Of a stretch of 64,000 nucleotides of DNA, positions 33,914 through 45,264 are shown one piece after another. Below the pieces are notes generated by a model. The model did not search any database and was not told the DNA's origin. It saw nothing but the letters and a program-made list of their open reading frames with translations. Origin of the DNA: Methanomassiliicoccaceae archaeon COG_1 (lineage in GTDB: Archaea; Thermoplasmatota; Thermoplasmata; Methanomassiliicoccales; Methanomethylophilaceae); contig JAQQTI010000001.1 of assembly GCA_028561875.1 (NCBI GenBank), forward strand, positions 1-64,000, read 5' to 3'. The position numbers and the translations under genes are program-made. Numbering within the stretch: position 1 is the first letter of the stretch; every line of letters begins with the position of its first letter.

Positions 33914-35236
33914 TCAACCCACGGACGGCGGGAGCGTGCCGTCGAGGGCCTGCTCGTAGCCGTAGAGGTCGAGCAGCCCGTGCCCGGAAAGGTTGAAGAC
34001 TACTGTCTTCGCCTCGTTCCGGGCCTTGCATTCCAGCGCCTTGTCTATGGCGCATCTGAGGGCATGGCAGGACTCGGGCGCGGGAATGATCCCCTCGGTC
34101 CTGGCGAACAGGATGCCGGCCTCGAAGATGTCGGTCTGGTCATAGGAGACGGCGGAGATGTCGTGGTGGTCGTAAGCGGCCGACACCAGCGGGGACATGC
34201 CGTGATACCTCAGGCCGCCGGCGTGGATGGCGGGCGGGATGTACTGGCTGCCCAGGGTGTACATCATCATCATGGGGGTCATGCCGGCGGTGTCTCCGTA
34301 GTCATACCTGAACTCGCCCTTCGTCATGCTCGGAGCGGCCTTGGGCTCGACAGCGATGACCTCCGCGTCCCTGCAGAAGCCCTTCTTCCTCTCCCTGAGG
34401 AAGGGGAAGGTGAAGCCGGCGAAGTTTGACCCGCCGCCCACGCAGGCGATCATGTAGTCGGGCTCGATCTCCCCGACCCTGAACTGCTCCAGCGTCTCCT
34501 CGCCGATGACGGTCTGGTGGAGCATGACGTGGTTCATGACCGAACCGAGGGCGTAGCAGGTGTGCTCATCCTTGGCGGCCATCTCGCAGGCCTCGGAGAT
34601 TGCGATCCCTAGCGAACCGGACGTCTCCGGGTGCTCCCTGAGGACCTTCCTACCGAACTCGGTCTGGGCAGAGGGCGAGGCATAGACGGTGGCGCCGTAG
34701 GTGTTTATGATGGCCTTCCTAAGCGGCTTGGCCTCGAAGCTCCCTCTGACCATGAAGACGGTGGTCTTGATATCGAAGAGGTTGGAAACCATGGCGAGAG
34801 CGGTGCCCCACTGCCCTGCCCCGGTCTCCGTGGTGAGGGTGTGAATGCCGGAATCGGCGTTGTAGTATGCCTGTGCCAGCGCCGTGTTCCCCTTGTGGGA
34901 GCCGAGGGGGCTGAGGTCCTCCCTTTTGAAATAGATCTTCGCCGGGGTCTTGAGGCGCTTCTCGAGGCGGTACGCCCTCTGCAGGGGCGAGGGGCGGTTG
35001 AGACTGACGAGGGCGTCGCGGACCTCCTCGGGTATGTCGATGTACCTCTCCCTGGAGAACTCCTGGTCGATGATCCTGTCGCAAAAGATCGCCCTGAAAT
35101 CCTCCTTGGTGGCCGGCTCTTTGGTGGCCGGATCGATCATGGGCTTGAGGTCGGGCACGTCCGCGGCCATATTGTACCAGCGCTTGGGGATGTCCTCCGG
35201 GGAAAGCCCTATGCGTGCGTCTTTGGGTATTGCCAT
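33914..35236 (-). CDS. trpB2: Tryptophan synthase beta chain, TrpB2 type
   Basis: A PLP enzyme making tryptophan from indole and serine. The 440-residue length and motifs place it in the TrpB2 branch: RPSPLQRAYRLEKRLKTPAK, the PLP lysine in LSPLGSHKGNTALAQAYY, TETGAGQWGTALAMVSNLF and the phosphate-binding IACVGGGSNFAGFTFPF. The ATG at 35236 is preferred over one five codons upstream. A TATA-like TTTAATATACC lies about 25 bases upstream, so the mRNA should be nearly leaderless. TGTACA boxes directly upstream of that promoter suggest TrpY-like control. No trpA or other trp gene is nearby. Confidence 0.93.
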   Translation of the reverse strand: MAIPKDARIGLSPEDIPKRWYNMAADVPDLKPMIDPATKEPATKEDFRAIFCDRIIDQEFSRERYIDIPEEVRDALVSLNRPSPLQRAYRLEKRLKTPAKIYFKREDLSPLGSHKGNTALAQAYYNADSGIHTLTTETGAGQWGTALAMVSNLFDIKTTVFMVRGSFEAKPLRKAIINTYGATVYASPSAQTEFGRKVLREHPETSGSLGIAISEACEMAAKDEHTCYALGSVMNHVMLHQTVIGEETLEQFRVGEIEPDYMIACVGGGSNFAGFTFPFLRERKKGFCRDAEVIAVEPKAAPSMTKGEFRYDYGDTAGMTPMMMMYTLGSQYIPPAIHAGGLRYHGMSPLVSAAYDHHDISAVSYDQTDIFEAGILFARTEGIIPAPESCHALRCAIDKALECKARNEAKTVVFNLSGHGLLDLYGYEQALDGTLPPSVG

Positions 35237-35271
35237 GCAGGAGGCGTACACAGTGGTATATTAAAAAAATT

Positions 35272-35297
35272 TGTACATTATTGTACATATTTATACA
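35272..35297. promoter_or_regulatory. Tandem TGTACA boxes at the trpB2 promoter
   Basis: TGTACA occurs at 35272-35277 and 35282-35287, with TATACA at 35292-35297: three boxes at exact 10-bp steps on one face of the helix, immediately upstream of the trpB2 TATA-like box. TGTACA is the established TRP box bound by TrpY in Methanothermobacter, where TrpY also controls trpB2. No TrpY homologue was identified in the window, though the HTH gene at 35410 is adjacent. Confidence 0.65.
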
Positions 35298-35409
35298 ATT
35301 TCAGATGCGAGCCGCCGCCCGTCCTTTCCCAATCCGGGAAATATATTTATAGAAGGTCTGTACTATACAACTTTCGGTTGTAAACCAACAGCAAACAACC
35401 AGTGGCAAC

Positions 35410-38215
<2,806 letters not shown>

Positions 38216-38222
38216 ACGGCTC

Positions 38223-38240
38223 GGGGGGCGCCGGCCCCCC
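38223..38240 (+). terminator. GC hairpin between cdc48 and hsp20
   Basis: A 7-bp stem (GGGGGGC/GCCCCCC) with GCCG loop lies eight bases after the cdc48 stop. There is no T-tract, so partial termination is likely. Confidence 0.5.
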
Positions 38241-38266
38241 AACGTTTGAAACAAAAGGAGGAACAG

Positions 38267-38791
38267 GTGATTGAAATGACAGCAACCGATGATAAACACA
38301 GAGATGCCGCGGGCGTGTGGGACGACTTCGATCGCTTCTTCATGTCCGACTTCGAGGCCATGAACAAGAGGCTGAGTAGGATGTTCGCTGACTTCATGGG
38401 CACCCCGGGGGTCAAGATGTACGGTTACACGATGTGCAGAGGGCCGGACGGCGTGCCCCACGTGCAGGAGTTCGGAAACACTCGGGAGGGGGGCGCCCTC
38501 CTCACAGACCGCGCCTCCGACCCGCTCACCGACGTGACCCTGGATGGGGAGGTGGTGCGCGCGGTGGCGGAGATCCCCGGGGTGGCAAAGGAGGACATCG
38601 TCCTCGACGGAACGCCGACCTCCCTCACCATCACGGTGGACACGGAAAAGAGGAAGTTCTCCAAGACCCTCGCGATGCCGTGCGAGGTGGACGTTTCGTC
38701 CGCCAAGGCGACGTACAACAACGGGATCCTCGAAGTCGCCCTCGACACGGTCAGACCGGCCGAGAACAGGACGAGGATTGACATCGTCTGA
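38267..38791 (+). CDS. Small heat shock protein Hsp20
   Basis: An alpha-crystallin-type holdase. The N-terminal part is aromatic and aspartate-rich (WDDFDRFFMSDFEAMNKRLS). The crystallin domain covers about residues 90-165 with VRAVAEIPGVAKEDIVLDGT and the closing ATYNNGILEVAL. GTG at 38267 is chosen because GGAGG lies five bases upstream; ATG 38276 is in frame but 14 bases away. The adjacent Cdc48 unfoldase fits a protein quality-control pair. Confidence 0.88.
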   Translation: MIEMTATDDKHRDAAGVWDDFDRFFMSDFEAMNKRLSRMFADFMGTPGVKMYGYTMCRGPDGVPHVQEFGNTREGGALLTDRASDPLTDVTLDGEVVRAVAEIPGVAKEDIVLDGTPTSLTITVDTEKRKFSKTLAMPCEVDVSSAKATYNNGILEVALDTVRPAENRTRIDIV

Positions 38792-38799
38792 TGCCGCCG

Positions 38800-38835
38800 G
38801 GGCCCTGCCCGGCAAGGCGGGGCCCGAACCTTTTT
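38800..38835 (+). terminator. Terminator after hsp20
   Basis: A 10-bp stem with one mismatch (GGGCCCTGCC/GGCGGGGCCC) and CGGCAA loop is followed five bases later by TTTTT. It lies eight bases after the hsp20 stop. The next 200 bases before the COG1395 gene hold no recognised feature other than that gene's TATA box. Confidence 0.7.
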
Positions 38836-39037
38836 ACCTTATACGGGCTGCGAACCCGGCACCCTGGCCAGGAATGGAGCCCTTGCTGCTTCTCCGGCGG
38901 ATCGGCGCCAGCCCACTTCATCCAGGCGGGATTCCGGGCCTCCGCCGGAACAGCTAGGGTACTGATTCGCAGTGGGCGCTGACCTCCTGGCTTTCCACTC
39001 TATGCCTATAAATAGATGCACAAACCTATGTCCCGGC

Positions 39038-39991
39038 ATGTCTAGAGAGGGCATGATCAACACCACCCGAGCCATCCTGGCCAAGGCCGGTTTCGACGTC
39101 TCCTCGGCCATAAACGTACGGGGCATATGCTTCGACGTGGTCGGGAGAAGGGACGATCTGGTGCTGATCATCAAGGTCCTCGGCAACGTCGACGCTTTCT
39201 CCCACGAGAACGCCGACGAGATGAAGGCTCTCGCCGAGGCGCTCGGCGCCAGTCCCATGCTCGTCGGCGAGACGTCGAGCTCCGGGAAGCTGGAGAAGGG
39301 CATCGTCTACAGCAGGTTCAAAATCCCCATCGTCTCCAACGAGACCCTTGCAGACCAGCTCATAGAGGATGTCCCCCCGTTCATTTTCGCCGCCCCTGGC
39401 GGCCTCTACGTGAAAATCGACGGCGACGTACTGCGGCAGTTCCGCGAGGAGAAGGGCATCAGCCTCGGCACCCTCGCCGAAACCGCCGGCGTCTCGAGGC
39501 GCACGATTCAGATGTACGAGGCCGGCATGAGCGCCATGATCGACGCCGCACTCCGCCTGGAGGAGTTCATGAACCTGCCCCTCATCGAGGCGGTGAACCC
39601 TTTCCACTGCTCCTCCGATGACGGCCACGCCCGCGAGGTCTCCGGCCGGGACGCCAATACAGGCTCCGCCCCCCTCGACCGCATGGCGAACATCGGGTTC
39701 GCAATCACTCCCCTCGTGCGCGGGCCGTTCGATGCCATCACCCGCGATACGGACAACGACATGATCCTCCTTACCGGAATCGATTCCGACGAGGCAAAGA
39801 TTGTCCAGAAGGCCCTCATCGTATCAGAGCTGTCTAATCTCTCCGGCAGGCACTCCGTCGTCATCGTCAAGAAGAAACAACGTAGCGAAAGCATCGAATC
39901 CACCGCACTGGTCACCGACTACGAGCTTAAGAAGATCGAGTACAAGGACGAGCTTACCGACATAATCCTTTCAAGGAGCTCGAAGAAATGA
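39038..39991 (+). CDS. COG1395 family HTH transcription regulator
   Basis: A 317-residue archaeal regulator. The N-terminal domain of about 120 residues (INTTRAILAKAGFDVSSAIN ... LVLIIKVLGNVDAFS) resembles the COG1395 sensor region. It is followed by a Cro-type HTH, LRQFREEKGISLGTLAETAG then SRRTIQMYEAGMS, near residues 130-165. The C-terminal region includes two ligand-binding-like repeats. TATAAATA at 39006-39013 is about 25-30 bases before the ATG, predicting a leaderless message. The stop overlaps the next gene by four bases. Confidence 0.85.
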   Translation: MSREGMINTTRAILAKAGFDVSSAINVRGICFDVVGRRDDLVLIIKVLGNVDAFSHENADEMKALAEALGASPMLVGETSSSGKLEKGIVYSRFKIPIVSNETLADQLIEDVPPFIFAAPGGLYVKIDGDVLRQFREEKGISLGTLAETAGVSRRTIQMYEAGMSAMIDAALRLEEFMNLPLIEAVNPFHCSSDDGHAREVSGRDANTGSAPLDRMANIGFAITPLVRGPFDAITRDTDNDMILLTGIDSDEAKIVQKALIVSELSNLSGRHSVVIVKKKQRSESIESTALVTDYELKKIEYKDELTDIILSRSSKK

Positions 39992-40617
39992 TATCCTTCG
40001 ATATGGACGGGGGAACCGTCGACATCCTTCCTGTGGTTAACGGCCTGATGCCGGAGGCGGAGAAGGTCCGCTCCGCGTACGGGAAATACGAAGCATACGG
40101 TGCATCGATGGGCATCGAGGGTCTCGAAGCCATCCGCATGCGCGAGCAGATGGGGATGGGGGGCATGGAGGTCAGCGAGCTCGATATCGTGTACTCGAAG
40201 AGGATGTCCGAGTTCGGCGAAGTGGTCGCGCCTTCCCCGGCCTTCTGCGAGATCGTCGACCTCTGCGCCAAGGACGGGCGGCAGGTCATCCCGCTCGACA
40301 TGAGCGACTACGAGTACGACACGGCGTACATCGAGTGCGTAAGCGCCATCGAGTTCACCGCCGAACACCGCCTCGCGAAGAAGGGGGTGAGGAGGAGATT
40401 CGCCGCCACGACGCCCGAGGACCTCGCCAGGGAATGGGATCGCATGGTCTCGAGGGTCCGCGGCTACAGGGAGCTGAGCAGGAGAAGGGAGAAGCACATC
40501 GCCAAGGAAATCGCCGAGACTATGAGGTTCCGCGGGACCCTGCTCGCAATCGTCGAGGTGGAGCGTGCCGACGGCGTCGCCGCACTGCTGGAAGAGGAAT
40601 ACGGGGCGTTACAATGA
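39988..40617 (+). CDS. Conserved protein, possible TraB-like domain
   Basis: A 209-residue soluble protein whose start overlaps the COG1395 stop (ATGA) and whose stop overlaps the next start. The second half resembles the TraB/PrgY-type pattern: YRELSRRREKHIAKEIAETM followed by LLAIVEVERADGVAALLEE, comparable to the ERD...VAVVGAGH region, but the diagnostic GxxH is missing. The N-terminal region has DMDGGTVDILPVVNGLMPEA and a methionine/glycine-rich stretch. Assignment is tentative. It is probably co-expressed with the regulator and the membrane protease. Confidence 0.55.
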   Translation: MISFDMDGGTVDILPVVNGLMPEAEKVRSAYGKYEAYGASMGIEGLEAIRMREQMGMGGMEVSELDIVYSKRMSEFGEVVAPSPAFCEIVDLCAKDGRQVIPLDMSDYEYDTAYIECVSAIEFTAEHRLAKKGVRRRFAATTPEDLAREWDRMVSRVRGYRELSRRREKHIAKEIAETMRFRGTLLAIVEVERADGVAALLEEEYGALQ

Positions 40618-41756
40618 GTTGTCCAGAATGCGATTCGTGGCGCGCAAGAGGCGCAAAGTACTGCGCGGCCTGCGGGAACCCGCTGACCTCCGGCGACGGG
40701 GGATGCCCGGAATGCGCGGGATGGGAGGCAAAGGAAGCCAACTACTGCATGGCCTGCGGCCGGCGCCTATCCCCCCCTGCTCCGCCTGGGAGGACGGGGG
40801 CGAAGCACCCTGGCCTGCACAAATCCGTGACAATCTGCACGATAATTGTAGCGACGGTCGCAGCCCTGTCCCTCACATACGACGCCGTTCACGGGGCGGA
40901 CATCCTCCGGGACATAAAAGACCTGAGCGTTCGTACCGGGCTTTTCTACCCGACATTCGACGGGGTGGATTGCTTCCCCCGCATATGGATCGGGGGCGTC
41001 GGGATCTGGGCCCTTTTCGTTGTGGACGTTTCCGTGATTTCCGCTTTCACAGCATACGCCAGCTACAAGTGCCTCAGAAAACACGAAACCGGTGCCGACA
41101 CCGACGAGCTCGAGCGCACCGGCCTCGCCGCAGCCTCGTCCATCCTCTGCGCCTCCCTATTCGTCAGCGTCTCCTATCTCCTCATCACCTCAGCCTTCGG
41201 CGACCGTGTGGACATCTCGTGGATGGATACTTACACAGACTACCAGATGGCCTTCAACCTTACAAACGCCGGTCTTATGGAAGAGATCGAGTTCAGAGCG
41301 GCGTGGATCGGCATACCGATGATGGCCATAGGCTACATGTACGCCCGCGACAGGAAATCGTGGCAGTATCTCCTGGGCGGGTTCGGCATGTCCCGTGCGG
41401 CGTTCGCCCTCATCATCGCCTCGTCCATCATCTTCGGCCTCGCCCATTACAGTGGCTGGGGATGGGTGAAGGTGCCGAACGCGGCCATCGCCGGAATCCT
41501 CTTCGGATACCTCTACGTCGAGTACGGCCTTTACGCTTCGGTACTGGCTCACTTTGTGAACGACATGTTGTCGTCCGTCGGGTGGATGCTCGGGTCCGGC
41601 ATCGAGGGCCTGGTGATGCTCTCCATGATCGTACTCGGCCTGGTCGTCGTCGTGTACTGGGTTGTCAAACCCAACCGCGCTGCGGTCGGTGTCCGCGGCA
41701 TGCCCTGGCTCGGAGAGCTCGAAGACGGCATAGCCGCGCAATGGGGTAGACATTGA
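40614..41756 (+). CDS. CPBP-family membrane protease with two N-terminal zinc ribbons
   Basis: Residues 1-50 hold two CxxC...CxxC ribbons: CPECDSWRARGAKYCAACG and CPECAGWEAKEANYCMACG. About eight membrane segments follow. The CPBP (Abi/type II CAAX prenyl protease) motifs are present: EEIEFRAAW (EExxxR), FGLAHYSGWGW and VLAHFVNDMLSS. Such proteins process prenylated or bacteriocin-type substrates in other organisms; the archaeal role is unknown. The ATG overlaps the previous stop (ATGA), so the three genes from 39038 form an operon. A hairpin (GCCCGCAC/GTGCGGGC, 41883-41899) lies between it and the convergent epimerase gene. Confidence 0.85.
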   Translation: MSCPECDSWRARGAKYCAACGNPLTSGDGGCPECAGWEAKEANYCMACGRRLSPPAPPGRTGAKHPGLHKSVTICTIIVATVAALSLTYDAVHGADILRDIKDLSVRTGLFYPTFDGVDCFPRIWIGGVGIWALFVVDVSVISAFTAYASYKCLRKHETGADTDELERTGLAAASSILCASLFVSVSYLLITSAFGDRVDISWMDTYTDYQMAFNLTNAGLMEEIEFRAAWIGIPMMAIGYMYARDRKSWQYLLGGFGMSRAAFALIIASSIIFGLAHYSGWGWVKVPNAAIAGILFGYLYVEYGLYASVLAHFVNDMLSSVGWMLGSGIEGLVMLSMIVLGLVVVVYWVVKPNRAAVGVRGMPWLGELEDGIAAQWGRH

Positions 41757-41931
41757 CCGCTTATGCCTGATGCGCGCGCCCTTCGCCACAGGCGCAGAGC
41801 ACCCGGCAAGGTTCGGACGAGCGTGCTCGGAGACCGCCCCCGTGCTAAGTTGGTTGTTCATAGGCACGGACCCGCACAGCAGGCCCGCACGGTGCGGGCG
41901 CGGGGCCTCTCTGGCAGCGGAACGTTCGGGC

Positions 41932-42696
41932 TCACGCTAAATGGCCCTCGAGGGCCTTCCGGGAGCGGACCGCGGATTCAAGGTCTCTCGACTCGATGAC
42001 GTATCTTCCGGAGTACCCCCTCAACCTGCCGATTGCATGGGCGAAGTCCGCCGTTCCCTCACCGATGGCGAGGTGCTCGTCCTTCTCCCCCATGTTGTCA
42101 TGGATGTGCACGTTGGCGATGCGGTCGCCGAAGACGTCAATCATCGCGTCGATCTGCCCCGCAGTGTGGGCGTGCCCGATGTCGAAGCATACGGACAGGT
42201 CCGTGCCACTGATGATCTCCGCGAGCTCGGAGGCACTCGTTCCGAGCATGACAGGGAGCTTCGGCATGTTCTCTATGCACACGGTCACACCGAGCTCGCG
42301 CCCGGCGCGATCTAAGACACGCATGGTCTCTTTCGCCGCGGCGATGCTGCGATCTCTCGTATCCGGCACAGACAAGGATGTTATCCCGGGATGCACGGTA
42401 AGCGTGTCCACCCCCATGTCCCTCGCCGCTTCCATCTCCGACATGAACTCCAGAACCGCCGCCTCGCGCATGCGGAGGTTGAGTGCGGCACCGTTGGTGT
42501 CCGCGATCGAGGCGTGTATGGAGAACGTCATGCCGGCGTGGTCGCCCACGCCGGCAAACCCGGGAGCCAGCCCCTGCACCGCATGATCGGCCTCGGAGAA
42601 GATCTCCCAGTGCCTGAACTCCTTCGAAACCTTCGGGAGAATCTCCTCGAACGGAACCGAACAGAACCCGGGGCAGGAAACGCCGATGACGTTCAC
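41932..42696 (-). CDS. Sugar phosphate isomerase/epimerase-like TIM barrel
   Basis: An AP_endonuc_2 (xylose isomerase-like) barrel of 254 residues. Metal-ligand segments are visible: FSIHASIADTN, DTLTVHPGITS, VTVCIENMPKL, SVCFDIGHAHTAG and ANVHIHDNMGEKDEHLAIGE. The substrate is unknown; related proteins act on sugar phosphates or as endonuclease IV. The GTG start at 42696 overlaps the TGA of the upstream UPF0201 gene (GTGA), indicating coupling. Confidence 0.85.
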   Translation of the reverse strand: MNVIGVSCPGFCSVPFEEILPKVSKEFRHWEIFSEADHAVQGLAPGFAGVGDHAGMTFSIHASIADTNGAALNLRMREAAVLEFMSEMEAARDMGVDTLTVHPGITSLSVPDTRDRSIAAAKETMRVLDRAGRELGVTVCIENMPKLPVMLGTSASELAEIISGTDLSVCFDIGHAHTAGQIDAMIDVFGDRIANVHIHDNMGEKDEHLAIGEGTADFAHAIGRLRGYSGRYVIESRDLESAVRSRKALEGHLA

Positions 42697-43085
42697 GCCC
42701 TCACCTCCTCCCCGTCGACGGTGACCGGGGCCACCCGGTCGATGAGCTCGTCGATGTCATCGTCCCTCACTTCGACGGATATCGTCCCGAGGGCGACGTC
42801 GTAGTCCACGAATGACACCTTGCCCACGGTAGCGACCTGTTTGTTGAGCTCGAACGCCGTGCGCGTGCGACTGTGCTTCCTGCCCTTGAGCATCTGCGAA
42901 CGGGCGGTGTCGAGGATCCTCTGCCGCCTGATGAGGCGGGCGAACTCGTCGAGGTCCGCCGCGCCGGAGACGGCCCCGCTCTCCACCGCAAACTCCCCGG
43001 TGGGGAAGATGTTCCGCAGGGCTTTGACCACCTTGCCTGGGTCTTCGCTTGGGTACACGGGGCACGAAACCGTCACCTGGACCAT
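42693..43085 (-). CDS. UPF0201 family protein
   Basis: A 130-residue archaeal protein of the UPF0201/COG1325 group, predicted to bind RNA and linked in the past to exosome genes. Recognisable segments are VTVSCPVYPSEDPGKVVKAL, the basic LIRRQRILDTARSQMLKGR and FVDYDVALGTISVEV. The ATG at 43085 is chosen over a TTG nine bases upstream. It is divergent from the DP1 gene and coupled to the epimerase-like gene. Confidence 0.85.
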   Translation of the reverse strand: MVQVTVSCPVYPSEDPGKVVKALRNIFPTGEFAVESGAVSGAADLDEFARLIRRQRILDTARSQMLKGRKHSRTRTAFELNKQVATVGKVSFVDYDVALGTISVEVRDDDIDELIDRVAPVTVDGEEVRA

Positions 43086-43200
43086 GCGGGGCAATCGCGA
43101 AGGGGCTATAAAACCGTAGAGGGAACCCGCGGGGAGGATGCTGGACTCTGCCGGTTAACGTCCGACCCGTTCCCGGGGAACCCTTTAATTCGTGCTCCGC

Positions 43201-44646
43201 ATGGTGCAGGACATGAAGGACGAGATACTGTCGGCGGCCGCGAGGAGGGACCTGTTCCTCTCTCCCGAGGCATTGGAGATACTCGACTCCAACGACTACC
43301 CGATGGAATTCGTCAACACCGCCCTCAACGCCCTCGCGAAGGATGCCATGTTCGTCACGAAGGAGCAGGTCATCGACTTCCTCGGCGGCGACGGCCGCGT
43401 CATGGAACCGCTGAAGGCCGAACCCCCGAAGAACGGGAGGCGGCCGGATATCGAGATCGTTCCTGGCTCCGACATCACCGGGCATAGCACCTGCGAAGGG
43501 AAGATGGCTGACTTCATCGCCTACTTCCGCAGCCGGTACGGCATGCTCAAAAAGATAATCTGTTCGAAGAAGGGGTTCAGCGCCCCCGTCCCTATAGAAA
43601 GGATCGGGAATTTCGGCCACCCGGTGAACATCGTTGGCATGGTCTACGAGGTGCGTACCACCAAGGCCGGCCACCTCGTGGTCACCGTCGAGGACGACAC
43701 CGGTACTTGCCCGGTGTTCGTCAACAAGGACGGCCCGCTGATTGACGAGACATTCGTCACGGACGAGGTCATAGGCATCACCGGGGAGAAGGCGGCGAGG
43801 GGGGACCTCTTCTACGCTGAGGCGATATACCGCCCGGACATCCCGCAGAAGCGCGCTTGGGTGCCCTCCGACTCCTCGGCATCGGTGGCGTTCATCTCCG
43901 ACATCCACGTCGGCAGCAGGGAGTTCCTCAAGCCCCAGTGGGAGAAGATGATCTCCTGGATGAGAACCAACCACGAAAAGGAGAACATAGGCTACATCAT
44001 CCTTCCCGGCGACGTCGTCGACGGCATCGGCGCCTACCCCGACCAGGAGAAGGACCTCGAGATCATGGACATCTACGAGCAGTACGATACCCTCAAGGAG
44101 TATCTCAAGGAGCTGCCCGACAGCATTCCCGTCGTGCTGCACCCCGGCAACCACGATGCCTGCCGCCTCGCCGAACCACAGCCCGCCCTGAGCGAGAAGT
44201 TCGCGAAGGGCTTCGACAGCAACATCCTGATGGTCGGCAACCCGATCAACGTCAGAATCGAGGGCAGGCTGGTGGAGTCCTACCACGGCAAGAGCATAGA
44301 CGACTGGATTTCAGGCGTGAGGCAGCTCACTTACGAAGACCCCCTCGCGACGATGAGGGCCATGGCGGAAAGGAGGCACCTCGCCCCGATGTACGGACAG
44401 AGGAACGCCCTCGCGCCTGAGAAAAAGGACTACCTCGTGATGGAGGAGGTGCCTGACATCTTCGTCACCGGGCACGTACACGGTGCAGGGTACATGGAGT
44501 ACCGCGGCGTGAGGATGATCAACGCCTCCACATGGCAGGCGCAGACCGATTACCAGAAGATGCACAACTTCAACCCCAACCCCGGGATAATGCCGCTGGT
44601 GAACCTGGGCACGGGGAGGGTGTCCATGAAGAACTTCGTGGGCTGA
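43201..44646 (+). CDS. polB: DNA polymerase D small subunit DP1
   Basis: The exonuclease subunit of the archaeal replicative polymerase PolD. Residues about 120-210 are an OB fold (GHPVNIVGMVYEVRTTKAGH, VTVEDDTGTCPVFV). The calcineurin-like nuclease domain follows with FISDIHVGSREF, LPGDVVDGIG, HPGNHDACRLA and FVTGHVHGAG, all metal ligands intact. ATG 43201 is used; ATG 43213 is an alternative, since a TTTAATT box near 43183 predicts a start of transcription near 43205. Length is about 480 residues, as usual. The large subunit is not in the window. Confidence 0.95.
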   Translation: MVQDMKDEILSAAARRDLFLSPEALEILDSNDYPMEFVNTALNALAKDAMFVTKEQVIDFLGGDGRVMEPLKAEPPKNGRRPDIEIVPGSDITGHSTCEGKMADFIAYFRSRYGMLKKIICSKKGFSAPVPIERIGNFGHPVNIVGMVYEVRTTKAGHLVVTVEDDTGTCPVFVNKDGPLIDETFVTDEVIGITGEKAARGDLFYAEAIYRPDIPQKRAWVPSDSSASVAFISDIHVGSREFLKPQWEKMISWMRTNHEKENIGYIILPGDVVDGIGAYPDQEKDLEIMDIYEQYDTLKEYLKELPDSIPVVLHPGNHDACRLAEPQPALSEKFAKGFDSNILMVGNPINVRIEGRLVESYHGKSIDDWISGVRQLTYEDPLATMRAMAERRHLAPMYGQRNALAPEKKDYLVMEEVPDIFVTGHVHGAGYMEYRGVRMINASTWQAQTDYQKMHNFNPNPGIMPLVNLGTGRVSMKNFVG

Positions 44647-44841
44647 TCGTTCGGCCTTTTTGAGGATGCGCAGGGCTAGCACGCCGAGAAGGAACCCGGC
44701 GACCGTGAGGCCCGCCCCCGATACCGCGACGGCGGCGTCTAACATCCCGCCGTCCAGCAGGAACATGGAAACAAAACACAGCAGGAGACCGATGACGGCG
44801 AGCGCTCCCCCAGCGGTCCTGATCGCCTCTGCGTCCATCAT
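44311..44841 (-). CDS. Small membrane protein convergent with DP1
   Basis: The first 70 residues contain two hydrophobic segments, GGALAVIGLLLCFVSMFLLD and AVAVSGAGLTVAGFLLGVLA, followed by a basic RILKKAERSA. The likely native protein ends here (near 44640), where it meets the DP1 stop. The frame then runs antisense to DP1 to 44311, giving about 105 histidine- and valine-rich residues that look artefactual. No family was recognised. Confidence 0.5.
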   Translation of the reverse strand: MMDAEAIRTAGGALAVIGLLLCFVSMFLLDGGMLDAAVAVSGAGLTVAGFLLGVLALRILKKAERSAHEVLHGHPPRAQVHQRHYPGVGVEVVHLLVIGLRLPCGGVDHPHAAVLHVPCTVYVPGDEDVRHLLHHEVVLFLRREGVPLSVHRGEVPPFRHGPHRREGVFVSELPHA

Positions 44842-45079
44842 GGCGCGGTGATCGCGTCTGTCGCTAATAACGTGTTCGCCCTCGGCCTTGTCCGCCGCGC
44901 CCTCGCCGCGAACCCGAGTGGACGGAGTGTCCGCGTCGAACATGACCGGCTCAAACGGACTGGCAGGATAAACATCGACATGTCAGTGTTCGCAATCATG
45001 CTGCCCCTGGGCTCATGCTCGTACCGAGGAGCGGGGTGCCGGGTGAGGCTGCGACGCGATCTGCGAGGGTAAAGGTTTC
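44842..45079. other. Intergenic region downstream of the ATP synthase operon
   Basis: About 240 bases without a recognised gene. The left end would hold the promoter of the small membrane protein at 44841. The right end borders the hairpin that follows the ATP synthase operon. Confidence 0.4.
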
Positions 45080-45098
45080 GGGCGGGGGCCTCCCGCCC
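45080..45098 (-). terminator. Hairpin at the end of the ATP synthase operon
   Basis: A perfect 7-bp stem (GGGCGGG/CCCGCCC) with a five-base loop lies 16 bases after the stop of the last small gene; the minus strand then reads GAAACCTTTACC. Confidence 0.55.
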
Positions 45099-45114
45099 TC
45101 GGATTTAATCGGTT

Positions 45115-45264
45115 TCAAAGGATGTCCGTGGCGAACACCAGGACTACAAGAAATGCCCCGAGCATGAGCATGCCGTACGCCGTGGCCCAGATGACGGTGA
45201 ACACCCGCCTCATCTTGGCGGGGTCCTCCTGCATCTCTTCCCAGCGCTCGGCCAAAGACCTCAC
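45115..45264 (-). CDS. 49-aa single-span membrane protein at the end of the ATP synthase operon
   Basis: A GTG start at 45264 overlaps the atpD TGA (GTGA), a strong sign of coupled translation. The product begins VRSLAERWEEMQEDPAKMRR and has one hydrophobic helix, TVIWATAYGMLMLGAFLVVL, ending FATDIL before TGA at 45115-45117. The mix of an acidic amphipathic N-terminus and one membrane span would suit an accessory or assembly subunit of the A-type ATP synthase, but no family was recognised. Confidence 0.7.
   Translation of the reverse strand: MRSLAERWEEMQEDPAKMRRVFTVIWATAYGMLMLGAFLVVLVFATDIL

Noticed and set aside
38836-39037. Possible structured RNA between hsp20 and the COG1395 gene
   Set aside because: Several GC-rich inverted segments are present, but no known RNA signature could be matched. 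Only the TATA box at 39006-39013 is supported.
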